Source: Roseovarius sp.
Lineage (GTDB): Bacteria; Pseudomonadota; Alphaproteobacteria; Rhodobacterales; Rhodobacteraceae
Length of the DNA: 64,000 nucleotides
Reading direction: 5' to 3'
NCBI GenBank assembly: GCA_002720475.1
Contig: PBIL01000002.1
Span: 3,099-67,098, forward strand
The position numbers were made by a program, and so were the translations under genes. How positions within the stretch are numbered: the first letter of the stretch is position 1; every line of letters begins with the position of its first letter. The notes beneath the pieces were generated by a model. It was not told the DNA's origin. It worked only from the letters and a program-made list of their open reading frames with translations, and searched no databases. Of this stretch, positions 20,257 through 29,521 are shown one piece after another.

Positions 20257-22140
20257 ATGGCTGTTAACCGCGTTGAAGGTGACAATTCCGGCAATCTGAT
20301 CGACGACAGCTATGCCGCCGACCCCGAGGGCGAGCGCATCGACAACGCCGACGCGCCGGACGGGTCGAACAACGATGTCGTGGACGGGTTCGGTGGCGAT
20401 GACACGATCCTCTCCGGCGCGGGCGACGACACGGTCTTCGGCGGCTCCGGCAGCGATTCGGTCGATGGCGGCGCGGGCGACGATCTGATCATCGGCGACA
20501 GCAACGATGCCGGCATCGGCGGGCGCGAAGTCTTCCGCTGGTCGCTCGCCCCCGATCCCAACGATGCCGACCCGATCGAGGGCGGCGACGAGATCCAGCC
20601 CTTCATCCAGAATACCGGCACGGTCGAAGTCAACTACTTCGTGTTCGCCCAGACCGGCCCGGTGGACAACAGCTTTGCCGACAATACGCAGAACGTGGAG
20701 TCAATCGTGACCGGTGGCGCACCGGCCGATACCGAAAGCTCGCTGTCCTCGATGCTCGAAGGCGAAGCTTCGGTTGACCTCAAGCTGCAGTTCTCCGCGC
20801 CCGTCACGGACGTGTCCTTTCAGATCAACGATCTCGACAATCTCGAACATATCCAGATCTTTGCCTTCGACCCGGATGACAATCTCTTGCCGGTCACCTT
20901 CACAACCGGCAGCGGCGTGTCCGTGACCAGCCCGGAAGAAGCCGTCGGAGCCGGCAGCGGCACCGACGATGACGCGCCCCATTCGCTCGGCGTCTCGATT
21001 GCCGGGCCCGTGGAGCAGTTCATCATCCGCTACAGCACGCCCGAAGGGGACTCGGACGGCATCAACGTCTCGGACGTCTATTTCAATTCGCCCGAGGGCA
21101 TTGTGGATGACGGCGCGCCGGGCGACGACACGCTGCTCGGCGGGGATGGCAGCGACACGCTGCTTGGCGAAGAGGGGGCCGATACCTTGGATGGCGGTGT
21201 CGGCGCTGACCTCCTGCTGGGCGGCTCCGGGCAGGATACCCTGACCGGCGGCGTGGGCGACGACACGCTCGACGGCGGCGAGGGGGTGGACACCCTCTCG
21301 GGCGGCGATGCGCGTGACTTGCTCATCGGCGGCTTCGGCGACACGGTTGACGGCGGCACCGGCGATGGCGGCATGCCGGGCGACGATTTCGACACGCTCG
21401 ACCTGAGCGGCGTCACGCCCACCGATGGCAGCGTCGAGTTGACCAACGTCACCATCGACGCCGACGGCGACAGCCGCAGCGGCACGGCGATCATCCGCGA
21501 GGCTTCGGGCGGCGAGCTCGGCCGGGTGACCTTCACCGAGATCGAGAATATCGTGCCCTGCTTCACCCCCGGCACGCTCATTGCCACGCCCCGAGGCGAG
21601 GTGCCGGTGGAAGAGCTGCGCGAAGGCGACCGCGTGATCACCCGCGACAACGGGTTGCAGGAAATCCGCTGGACCGGGGCACGCGGCCTTGGCGCGGGCG
21701 CGCTTATGGCCGCGCCGCACCTGCGCCCGGTGCTGATCCGCGCCGGTGCCCTCGGCCACGGTCTGCCAGAGCGCGACATGCTGGTGAGCCCGCAGCACCG
21801 GCTCCTGCTCACCTCCGAGCGCGCCGCGCTCTATTTCGGCGAACGCGAGGTTCTGGCGGCGGCGAGACACCTGACCGGCATGGAAGGCATCGACGAGGTG
21901 GCGGCAAGCGGCGTGACCTACATCCACTTCCTGTGCGACCGGCACGAGGTGGTGCTCTCGAACGGTGCCTGGACCGAAAGCTTCCAGCCCGGCGATCAGG
22001 TGATGGAGGCCATGGGCAGCCAGGTGCGCGAAGAGATCTTCGCGCTCTTCCCGGAACTGCGCGAAAAGGCGGGGATCGACGGCTACCAGGCCGCGCGCCG
22101 CTCGCTCAAGCGCCACGAGGCGCGCCTGCTGGTGGAATGA
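20257..22140 (+). CDS. RTX-repeat protein with C-terminal Hint domain
   Basis: 627-residue probable type I secreted protein without an N-terminal signal peptide. Two blocks of calcium-binding nonapeptide repeats (GGxGxDxxx) cover residues ~43-80 and ~287-372; between them is an acidic beta-rich region of no recognised family. From Cys435 (CFTPGTLIATPRGEVPVEEL) the C-terminus is a Hint domain of the Rhodobacterales Hint_2 type, with HRLLLT and LCDRHEVVL motifs; Hint domains can cleave the chain ahead of their first Cys. The ATG at 20257 has GGAG seven bases upstream and gives an acidic N-terminus; the frame is open from 20134. No T1SS genes are adjacent. Confidence 0.85.
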   Translation: MAVNRVEGDNSGNLIDDSYAADPEGERIDNADAPDGSNNDVVDGFGGDDTILSGAGDDTVFGGSGSDSVDGGAGDDLIIGDSNDAGIGGREVFRWSLAPDPNDADPIEGGDEIQPFIQNTGTVEVNYFVFAQTGPVDNSFADNTQNVESIVTGGAPADTESSLSSMLEGEASVDLKLQFSAPVTDVSFQINDLDNLEHIQIFAFDPDDNLLPVTFTTGSGVSVTSPEEAVGAGSGTDDDAPHSLGVSIAGPVEQFIIRYSTPEGDSDGINVSDVYFNSPEGIVDDGAPGDDTLLGGDGSDTLLGEEGADTLDGGVGADLLLGGSGQDTLTGGVGDDTLDGGEGVDTLSGGDARDLLIGGFGDTVDGGTGDGGMPGDDFDTLDLSGVTPTDGSVELTNVTIDADGDSRSGTAIIREASGGELGRVTFTEIENIVPCFTPGTLIATPRGEVPVEELREGDRVITRDNGLQEIRWTGARGLGAGALMAAPHLRPVLIRAGALGHGLPERDMLVSPQHRLLLTSERAALYFGEREVLAAARHLTGMEGIDEVAASGVTYIHFLCDRHEVVLSNGAWTESFQPGDQVMEAMGSQVREEIFALFPELREKAGIDGYQAARRSLKRHEARLLVE

Positions 22141-22428
22141 TCCCATGCCACCCGCCGGTCGCGCGGCCTCGCGCAGCTGGCGGGGGCAGGATCACCATAT
22201 GATCCAAAACGTTCCTTGAATTCCTCCGGGGATTGTGTCCTGCTTGAGAACAATCCTCCCCACCCGACGACGGCGCTGACCGGCACGGACAGGGTTGATC
22301 GGAACCCGGGGCCGTGTCACAGTTTTGCCTTGGCGGCTCCTTGACCCTGACCGGATACGGGGGGAATTGCTGATCCCGGCCCCGCGCACCCTGCGGGCCT
22401 GTGAACGATACATCATTTCGGGGATGTC

Positions 22429-23805
22429 ATGCGCCGCGCGCTCCTGCCGATCTGCCTTCTGCTGGCCGCCTGCGCGCCGGGTGCCCCCGGCACCGAGTCC
22501 CCCGCCTCGCGCGCCGCGATGCCCGAGGCGGGTGTGCTTCCGCCGATGAAGGGCTTCGCCGCCCCGAGCCCGGTTCCGCCGCAGCGCGCCAATGCCGAGA
22601 TCGCCCGCGATTTCCTCGATCTGTCCTTCCGCATGGAATCGGGGCGCGCGCTGGAGCGTTTCTCGCGCTTCGAGGGGCCGATCACCGTGCGGGTGACGGG
22701 ACGCCCGCCCGCCACGCTGCGCCCCGATCTCGACCGGGTGCTTCACCGCCTGCGCGACGAGGCGGGGATCGACATCAGGCGCACGCAAGACCCCGCCAAC
22801 ATCACCATCGAGGCGGTAAGTCGCGCCGAGATCCGCCGCAGCCTGCCCTCCGCCGCCTGTTTCGTCGTCCCCAATGTCAAGAGCCTTGCGGATTATCGCG
22901 GCGCGCGCAACAACCGGCGCACCGACTGGACCCAGATCGTCCGCCGCGAGACGATTTCCATCTTCGTGCCCAACGATGCCAGTCCGCAGGAAACCCGCGA
23001 CTGCCTGCACGAGGAGCTGGCGCAGGCGCTCGGCCCGCTCAACGATCTCTACCGGCTGGCCGACAGCGTGTTCAACGACGACAACGTGCATGCCGTGCTG
23101 ACCGGCTTCGACATGCTGATCCTGCGCGCCTATTACGCGCCGGAGCTGCGCGCCGGCATGACCCGTGACCAGGTGGCAGAGCGGCTGCCCGCCATCCTTG
23201 CCCGGCTCAACCCCGAAGGCGAACGGATCGCCCCGCGCTTTGCCGAGGCGACGCCGCGTTCCTGGATCGACGCGATCCAGACCGCGCTCGGCCCCGGTGC
23301 CCGCCCCGCCACGCGCCGCGCGGCGGCGATGGAGGCGGTGCGCCTGGCGCAGGCGCGTGGCTGGACCGATCACCGCCGCGCCTTCAGCCATTTCGCCCTT
23401 GGCCGTCTCACCCAGGCCAGCGACCCGGATTTCGCGTTGAGCCAGTTCCTGCTCGCCGACCGGTTCTATGGCAAGAGCCCCGCCACCGCGCTTCACCGGG
23501 CCTTCGTCGCCACCCAACTGGCAAGCCATGCCATCGCCCGTGGCGACAGCCAGGCGGCGCTTGCGCTGCTGGCCCCGCATCCCGGCGTGGCCATGCGCCA
23601 CGAGAATGCCGCGCTTCTGGCGACGCTGCGGATGCTTCAGGCCGAGGCGCTCGCGCTCGAGGGACGGCTGGCCGAGGCGCGCGAGGTCAGGCTGGACAGC
23701 CTGGGCTGGGCGCGCTACGGCTACGGCGCGGATTGGGCGGTGGCGACCCGGCTTGCCGAGGTCAGGACGCTCACCCCCCTCAACAGCGCGAGCGAGGAAA
23801 GATGA
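22429..23805 (+). CDS. DUF2927 domain-containing lipoprotein
   Basis: 458 residues. The N-terminus is a lipoprotein signal with lipobox LLAAC (Cys about residue 15). The middle (residues ~60-230) has the DUF2927 features, including the conserved CLHEELAQALGPLNDLYRL segment, which superficially resembles a metallopeptidase HExxx-type helix but lacks HExxH. The C-terminal ~200 residues are helical and repeat-like. Function unknown; located at the periplasmic face or outer membrane by the signal. It overlaps the next small gene by four bases. Confidence 0.8.
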   Translation: MRRALLPICLLLAACAPGAPGTESPASRAAMPEAGVLPPMKGFAAPSPVPPQRANAEIARDFLDLSFRMESGRALERFSRFEGPITVRVTGRPPATLRPDLDRVLHRLRDEAGIDIRRTQDPANITIEAVSRAEIRRSLPSAACFVVPNVKSLADYRGARNNRRTDWTQIVRRETISIFVPNDASPQETRDCLHEELAQALGPLNDLYRLADSVFNDDNVHAVLTGFDMLILRAYYAPELRAGMTRDQVAERLPAILARLNPEGERIAPRFAEATPRSWIDAIQTALGPGARPATRRAAAMEAVRLAQARGWTDHRRAFSHFALGRLTQASDPDFALSQFLLADRFYGKSPATALHRAFVATQLASHAIARGDSQAALALLAPHPGVAMRHENAALLATLRMLQAEALALEGRLAEAREVRLDSLGWARYGYGADWAVATRLAEVRTLTPLNSASEER

Positions 23806-23972
23806 TCGTCATTCTGGGAGCAGTCCTGGGGGCCGCTGGCGGCGGCATCCTGGCATGGCGGCGCAAGGGCAAACCGGCCGATATCGCGCTTTATGCCTTT
23901 GTGTATGCGCTGGTCTTCGCGCTGGCCGGGTTGTTCCTGACGCTCATCCTGCACCGCGCCGCACTTCTTTGA
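23802..23972 (+). CDS. Small two-helix membrane protein
   Basis: 56 residues from the ATG at 23802 (ribosome site GAGGAAAG). It contains two hydrophobic segments (residues ~1-18 and ~28-50) separated by WRRKGKPAD, predicting a positive cytoplasmic loop. The ATGA overlap with the DUF2927 gene and an 7-base gap to the VWA gene show it belongs to one operon. No recognised family. Confidence 0.7.
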   Translation: MIVILGAVLGAAGGGILAWRRKGKPADIALYAFVYALVFALAGLFLTLILHRAALL

Positions 23973-23979
23973 GGAAACG

Positions 23980-25164
23980 ATGTTCCTGCCCTTCTTAGAC
24001 AACCTCCGCAAGACCGGCGTTCCGGTCAGCTTGCGCGAATACCTCACCTTTCTGGAGGCCATGCGCGCGGGGCTCGTGACCTATGACGTGGAAGGGTTCT
24101 ATTACCTCGCCCGCGCCGCCATGGTGAAGGACGAGCGCCATATCGACCGGTTCGATCGTGCCTTCGCCGAGGCGTTCCGCGGGCTTGAGTCGGTGAGCGT
24201 CGCGCAGGTGCTCGAAGCGATGGACCTGCCCGCAGACTGGCTGGAAAAACAGGCCGAAAAATTCCTCACCCCCGAGGAAAAGGCCGAGATCGCGGCGCTC
24301 GGCGGGTTCGAGAAGCTGATGGAGACGCTGCGCGAACGGCTGCGCGATCAGCAGGGCCGCCACCAGGGGGGCTCGAAATGGATCGGGACGGCCGGAACCT
24401 CACCCTTCGGTGCCTACGGCTACAACCCCGAGGGCGTGCGGATCGGCCAGGACGAAAGCCGCCATCGGCGCGCCGTCAAGGTCTGGGACAGGCGCGAGTT
24501 CCGCAATCTGGACGACAGCGTGGAGCTTGGCACCCGCAACATCAAGGTCGCGCTGAAGCGCCTGCGGCAATGGGCGCGTGACGGCGCCCATGAAGAGCTT
24601 GACCTTGACGGCACGATCCGCGCCACCGCCGAACAGGGCTGGCTCGACGTGAAGACGCGGCCAGAGCGGCGCAACGCCGTGAAGGTGGTGCTCTTTCTCG
24701 ACGTCGGCGGCTCGATGGACGATCATGTGAAGGTGGTGGAGGAACTGTTCAGCGCCGCGCGCGCCGAGTTCAAGCATCTCGAGCACTACTATTTCCACAA
24801 CTGCCTTTACGAAGGCGTGTGGCGCGACAATGCCCGCCGCTGGGACGCGCAGACGCCCACCTGGGAGGTGCTCAACACCTACGGGCCGGATTACAAGTGC
24901 ATCTTCGTGGGCGATGCCAGCATGAGCCCTTACGAGATCGCCTATCCCGGCGGTGCCAACGAGCACTGGAACGCCGAGGCGGGCCAGGTCTGGCTGGCGC
25001 GCGCCCGCGAGCAATGGCCCGCCAATCTCTGGATCAACCCGGTGCCCGAGAGATACTGGGACCATACCCGGTCCATCGGCCTGATCCGCGAGATCTTCGA
25101 AGGGCGCATGGTGCCGATGACGCTCGAGGGGATCGACCGGGGAATGCGCGAACTGGTGCGTTGA
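23980..25164 (+). CDS. VWA domain-containing protein (CoxE-like family)
   Basis: 394-residue cytosolic protein of the VWA/CoxE-like group. The N-terminal half is helical (begins MFLPFLDNLRKTGVPVSLREYLTFL); the C-terminal half is a von Willebrand A domain with a MIDAS-type motif FLDVGGSMDD (about residues 243-252) in which the usual DxSxS is D-V-G-G-S. Proteins of this family pair with MoxR ATPases that assemble metal enzymes or complexes; no MoxR is next to it here. Co-transcribed with the preceding small membrane protein. Confidence 0.8.
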   Translation: MFLPFLDNLRKTGVPVSLREYLTFLEAMRAGLVTYDVEGFYYLARAAMVKDERHIDRFDRAFAEAFRGLESVSVAQVLEAMDLPADWLEKQAEKFLTPEEKAEIAALGGFEKLMETLRERLRDQQGRHQGGSKWIGTAGTSPFGAYGYNPEGVRIGQDESRHRRAVKVWDRREFRNLDDSVELGTRNIKVALKRLRQWARDGAHEELDLDGTIRATAEQGWLDVKTRPERRNAVKVVLFLDVGGSMDDHVKVVEELFSAARAEFKHLEHYYFHNCLYEGVWRDNARRWDAQTPTWEVLNTYGPDYKCIFVGDASMSPYEIAYPGGANEHWNAEAGQVWLARAREQWPANLWINPVPERYWDHTRSIGLIREIFEGRMVPMTLEGIDRGMRELVR

Positions 25165-25216
25165 GGGGCGCGGCGGCTTGTTGCGCCCCCTGCCCCGTCC
25201 ATCTATATGCGGCGAC

Positions 25217-26824
25217 ATGCTGGACCAGAGCCCCAACCGCCCCGCCCTGCCGCCCGAGATCGCGCGGCGGCGCACCTTTGCCATCATCAGCCACCCGGAT
25301 GCGGGCAAGACCACGCTCACGGAGAAATTCCTGCTCTATGGCGGCGCGATCCAGATGGCCGGACAGGTCCGCGCCAAGGGCGAGGCGCGGCGCACCCGCT
25401 CGGATTTCATGCAGATGGAAAAGGACCGGGGCATTTCCGTCTCGGCCTCGGCCATGTCCTTCGACTATCGCGGCTGGCGCTTCAACCTCGTGGACACGCC
25501 CGGCCACTCGGATTTCTCCGAGGACACCTATCGCACGCTGACGGCCGTCGATGCCGCGGTGATGGTGATCGACGGGGCCAAGGGGGTGGAAAGCCAGACG
25601 CGCAAGCTCTTCGAGGTCTGCCGGATGCGCGACCTGCCGATCCTGACCTTCTGCAACAAGATGGACCGCGAGGCGCGCGACACCTTCGAGATCATCGACG
25701 AGATCCAGGAGATGCTGGCCATCCATGTCACGCCGGCAAGCTGGCCCATCGGCCAGGGGCGCGATTTCCTGGGCTGCTACGACATGATCCACGACCGGCT
25801 GGAGCTGATGGACCGCGCCGACCGCAACCGCGTGGCCGAAAGCATCGGCATCGACGGGCTGGACGATCCGAAGATGGCCGAGCATGTGCCGCCCGCCCTG
25901 CTGGACAAGCTGCGCGAGGATGTCGAGATGGCGCGCGAATTGCTGCCTGCGCTCGATCTGGCCGCCGTGCGCGAGGGGCACATGACGCCCATATGGTTCG
26001 GCTCGGCGATCAACTCCTTCGGCGTCCGCGAGCTGATGGAGGGGATCGGCGCCTATGGCCCCGAGCCGCAGCCGCAGCGCGCCGAGCCGCGCCAGATCGC
26101 ACCCGAGGAAGGCAGCGTCGCGGGCTTCGTCTTCAAGGTGCAGGCCAACATGGACCCCAGGCACCGCGACCGGGTGGCCTTTGTGCGGCTTGCCTCGGGC
26201 CATTTCCGGCGCGGCATGAAGCTCACCCATGTGCGCGCGAAAAAGCCGATCACCGTCTCGGCACCGGTGCTGTTTCTGGCCGCCGACCGGGAACTGGCGG
26301 AAGAGGCCTGGGCGGGCGACATCATCGGCATCCCCAACCACGGGCAATTGCGCATCGGCGACACGCTGACGGAAGGTGAGGCGCTGCGCGTCACCGGCAT
26401 CCCGTCCTTCGCGCCGGAACTTCTGCAACAGGCCCGCGCGGGCGACCCGATGAAGGCCAAGCATCTCGAAAAGGCGCTGATGCAATTCGCCGAGGAAGGG
26501 GCGGCCAAGGTGTTCAAGCCCGCCTTCGGCTCGGGCTTCATCGTGGGGGTGGTGGGGCAGTTGCAGTTCGAGGTTCTGGGCAGCCGGATCGAGCTCGAAT
26601 ACGGGCTTCCCGTCCGCTTCGAGCCGTCACAATTCACCTCCGCCCGCTGGGTCACGGGGCCGAAGGACAAGGTGGACGCCTTCATCGCCGCCAACAAGCA
26701 GCACATCGCCCATGACAATGACGGCGACGTGGTCTATCTCACGCGGCTGCAATGGGACATCGACCGGGTGGCGCGGGACTACCCGGAGGTGACGCTCTCG
26801 GCCACGAAAGAGATGATGGTCTGA
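25217..26824 (+). CDS. prfC: Peptide chain release factor 3
   Basis: 535-residue translational GTPase that recycles RF1/RF2. The G1 loop is SHPDAGKTTLTEKFL (residues ~21-35), with DTPGHSDFSEDTYRTLTAVD and NKMDRE. The overall length and RF3-specific C-terminal region (GVVGQLQFEVL, then EYGLPVRFEP) distinguish it from EF-G. The start ATG 25217 gives the normal N-terminus; an ATG at 25178 has no support. Confidence 0.95.
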   Translation: MLDQSPNRPALPPEIARRRTFAIISHPDAGKTTLTEKFLLYGGAIQMAGQVRAKGEARRTRSDFMQMEKDRGISVSASAMSFDYRGWRFNLVDTPGHSDFSEDTYRTLTAVDAAVMVIDGAKGVESQTRKLFEVCRMRDLPILTFCNKMDREARDTFEIIDEIQEMLAIHVTPASWPIGQGRDFLGCYDMIHDRLELMDRADRNRVAESIGIDGLDDPKMAEHVPPALLDKLREDVEMARELLPALDLAAVREGHMTPIWFGSAINSFGVRELMEGIGAYGPEPQPQRAEPRQIAPEEGSVAGFVFKVQANMDPRHRDRVAFVRLASGHFRRGMKLTHVRAKKPITVSAPVLFLAADRELAEEAWAGDIIGIPNHGQLRIGDTLTEGEALRVTGIPSFAPELLQQARAGDPMKAKHLEKALMQFAEEGAAKVFKPAFGSGFIVGVVGQLQFEVLGSRIELEYGLPVRFEPSQFTSARWVTGPKDKVDAFIAANKQHIAHDNDGDVVYLTRLQWDIDRVARDYPEVTLSATKEMMV

Positions 26825-26907
26825 GGACCGGTCCCGCGCCGCGCCCTTGCATCCGCTCCCCGGTCACGGCAGGCTTCTGCGCGACCCGCCAGCCCGGAGG
26901 CCCGCCC

Positions 26908-28944
26908 ATGTCGCGCGATCCCCTGCTTCAGCCCTATCGCCTGCGCCATCTCACGCTGAAGAACCGGATCATGACCACGGCGCACGAGCCCGCCTATGCC
27001 GAGGACGGGCTGCCCAAGGACCGTTACCGCGCCTATCACGTCGCGCGGGCGAAGGGCGGCGTGGCGCTGACCATGACTGCCGGATCGGCGGTGGTCAGCC
27101 GCGACAGCCCACCCGCCTTCAACAACATCCTTGCTTACCGCGATGAGGTGGTGCCGTGGCTGCGCAAGCTTGCCGAGGAATGCCACGAAGAGGGCTGCGC
27201 GGTCATGATCCAGCTGACCCATCTGGGCTGGCGCACCCGCTGGGACCGGGGCGACTGGCTGCCCTCTCTGGCCCCCTCCGCCTTGCGCGAGCCCGCGCAC
27301 CGCGCCTTTCCCAAGGTGATGGAGGATTGGGACATCGCCCGGATCATCGCCGACTATGCCGACGCCGCCGAGCGGATGCAGGAAGCCGGGCTCGACGGGA
27401 TCGAGCTCGAGGCTTACGGCCATCTGATGGATGCCTTCTGGTCGCCGCGCCAGAATGCGCTAGCGGCCCCCTGGAACGGCGATCTTGACGCGCGGATGCG
27501 CTTCTCGCTTGATGTCCTGTCGGCCATCCGCGCTCGTGTCGGCCCCGATTTCATCGTGGGTGTCCGCTATACCGCCGACGACCTCGCCCCACGGGGCATC
27601 ACCGCCCGTGACGGGCTTGCCATCGGCCACCGGCTCAAGGCAAGCGGCATGGTCGATTTCCTCAACGTGATCCGGGGGCGGGTGGATACCGACGCGACCC
27701 TGACCGACGTGATCCCGGTGCAGGGGATGCGCTCGGCCCCGCATCTCGATTTCGCGGGGCGCGTGCGGGCCGAGGTGGGCCTGCCCACCTTTCACGCCGC
27801 GCGCATCCCCGATGTGGCCACCGCCCGCCACGCGGTCGCCACCGGGCAGCTTGACATGGTAGGCATGACCCGCGCCCATATCGCCGAGCCGCGCATCGTG
27901 GCGAAGATCATGGCGGGGCAGGAGGATGACATCCGCCCCTGCGTGGGTGCCACCTACTGTCTCGACCGCATCTACCAGGGCGGCGAGGCGCTTTGCATCC
28001 ACAACGCCGCCACGGGGCGAGAACTCGATCTGCCCCATGAGATTTCGCCAAGTGAGACGCCCCGCCGCGTGGTGATCGTGGGCGCGGGGCCCGGCGGGCT
28101 CGAGGCGGCGCGCGTGGCGGCGATGCGCGGCCACGCGGTCACCGTGTTCGAAGCGGCCGATCGGCCCGGCGGGCAGGTCCGGCTTGCCGCACAATCGAAG
28201 CGCCGCGCCGAACTCATCGGCATCATAGACTGGCGCATGGCCCAATGCGCCGCGCGCGACGTGGCCTTCCGCTTCAACACGCTGGCCGAGGCGGCGGACG
28301 TGACCGCGCTTGCCCCCGATATCGTGGTGATCGCCACCGGCGGGCTGCCGCAACAGGACATCCTCGAGGCGGGCAATGACCTTACGGTGACGGCCTGGGA
28401 CATCCTCACCGGCGATGTGAGGCCGGGGCGCGAGGTGCTGCTCTTCGACGACGCGGGCGATCATGCGGCGCTTCAGGCGGCGGAGGTGATCGCGCAGACC
28501 GGCGCAAGCGTGGAAATCATGACGCCCGACCGCAGCTTCGCCCCAGAGGTGATGGGCATGAACCTCGTGCCTTACATGCGCAGCCTTCAGGACAAGCCCG
28601 TGACCATGACTGTCGCCCGCCGCCTCAGATCGGTCGCGCGGGCGGGCAACCGGCTGCTGGCCACCATCGGCACGGATTACTCCGGTCATGTCTATGAGGC
28701 GGAATTCGATCAGGTTGTGGTCAATCACGGCACATTGCCGCTCGATACGCTTTACCACGATCTGCGCCCGCTCTCGCACAATGGCGGGGCGGTCGATCAC
28801 GACGCGCTCCTCGCCCTTCGGCCCCAGGCCCTCGCCCCGAACCCTGACGGTGCCTTCCAGCTCTTCCGTATCGGCGATGCGGTCAGTTCACGCAATATCC
28901 ACGCCGCCATTCACGATGCGCTGCGCCTCCTCGCCCCGCTCTGA
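26908..28944 (+). CDS. FMN/FAD/Fe-S oxidoreductase of the 2,4-dienoyl-CoA reductase / N-methylproline demethylase type
   Basis: 678-residue two-domain enzyme. Residues ~1-380 form an old-yellow-enzyme TIM barrel (N-terminal LQPYRLRHLTLKNRIMTTAH). Then come the Fe-S ligands, here C-V-G-A-T-Y-C and a third Cys in ALCIHN, so three Cys are seen where dienoyl-CoA reductases have four. The C-terminal half is a FAD/NAD(P) module with VVIVGAGPGGLEAARVAAMRG (GxGxxG near residue 394). The family includes trimethylamine and N-methylproline demethylases and dienoyl-CoA reductase; my best guess is the N-methylproline (stachydrine/betaine catabolism) group, from the cysteine pattern. No catabolic partners adjoin it. 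Confidence 0.8.
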   Translation: MSRDPLLQPYRLRHLTLKNRIMTTAHEPAYAEDGLPKDRYRAYHVARAKGGVALTMTAGSAVVSRDSPPAFNNILAYRDEVVPWLRKLAEECHEEGCAVMIQLTHLGWRTRWDRGDWLPSLAPSALREPAHRAFPKVMEDWDIARIIADYADAAERMQEAGLDGIELEAYGHLMDAFWSPRQNALAAPWNGDLDARMRFSLDVLSAIRARVGPDFIVGVRYTADDLAPRGITARDGLAIGHRLKASGMVDFLNVIRGRVDTDATLTDVIPVQGMRSAPHLDFAGRVRAEVGLPTFHAARIPDVATARHAVATGQLDMVGMTRAHIAEPRIVAKIMAGQEDDIRPCVGATYCLDRIYQGGEALCIHNAATGRELDLPHEISPSETPRRVVIVGAGPGGLEAARVAAMRGHAVTVFEAADRPGGQVRLAAQSKRRAELIGIIDWRMAQCAARDVAFRFNTLAEAADVTALAPDIVVIATGGLPQQDILEAGNDLTVTAWDILTGDVRPGREVLLFDDAGDHAALQAAEVIAQTGASVEIMTPDRSFAPEVMGMNLVPYMRSLQDKPVTMTVARRLRSVARAGNRLLATIGTDYSGHVYEAEFDQVVVNHGTLPLDTLYHDLRPLSHNGGAVDHDALLALRPQALAPNPDGAFQLFRIGDAVSSRNIHAAIHDALRLLAPL

Positions 28945-28950
28945 GCGGGA

Positions 28951-29451
28951 TCACAGATGCGCGCCCGGTCCGTCCTGCCGGAAACGGACGATCATGACGC
29001 CTAACTCGTCCGCATCCCGATAGACCGTCTGGCGCGGAATGCGCACAACCGGACGGCGTGCCTCGTCCCCCTTGCGCCACGGGCGCGAGGTGGTCATGCA
29101 GCGCGCCTCCTGCCCGCCGAAATCGGCCATCGGAGGCACCTCGCGCATGAAGACAAGGCCCCGCACCAGCGCCTCACCGTCAAGAAAGACGGCACCCGAG
29201 CCCAGGACCCGCGTCGCCGCCCCCTTGGTCAGCACGGATTGCCGCTCGCTCTGCGCCCAGACCCCGCAGACCAGCGTGCGGCCCTGCGCCTCGCGCAGAT
29301 CGACGGCGACGGTGATGCCACCGCCGCTGTCATAGCTGCCCCCGTCGAGCACCGGATCGGGCCCGAGACGCGCCACGACCTGTGGCCCGGTGGCGAGCGA
29401 ACAGGCAGAGAGAGCAAGCGTTGCAGCAAGGGGAAGGGCAAGGCGCATCAT
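28951..29451 (-). CDS. Hypothetical lipoprotein
   Basis: 166 residues with a lipoprotein signal and lipobox LSAC (Cys about residue 17). The rest is beta-rich with no recognised domain. Convergent with the oxidoreductase (stops 6 bases apart) and on the same strand as the sulfotransferase genes that lie upstream on that strand; their last gene ends 70 bases before this start. Confidence 0.65.
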   Translation of the reverse strand: MMRLALPLAATLALSACSLATGPQVVARLGPDPVLDGGSYDSGGGITVAVDLREAQGRTLVCGVWAQSERQSVLTKGAATRVLGSGAVFLDGEALVRGLVFMREVPPMADFGGQEARCMTTSRPWRKGDEARRPVVRIPRQTVYRDADELGVMIVRFRQDGPGAHL

Positions 29452-29521
29452 TCAGGGCTCCGTGATCAACTGTGCCTTTACGGAACATAGGGGATCGCGC
29501 GCGCCTTGTCAGCGCCGCGGC

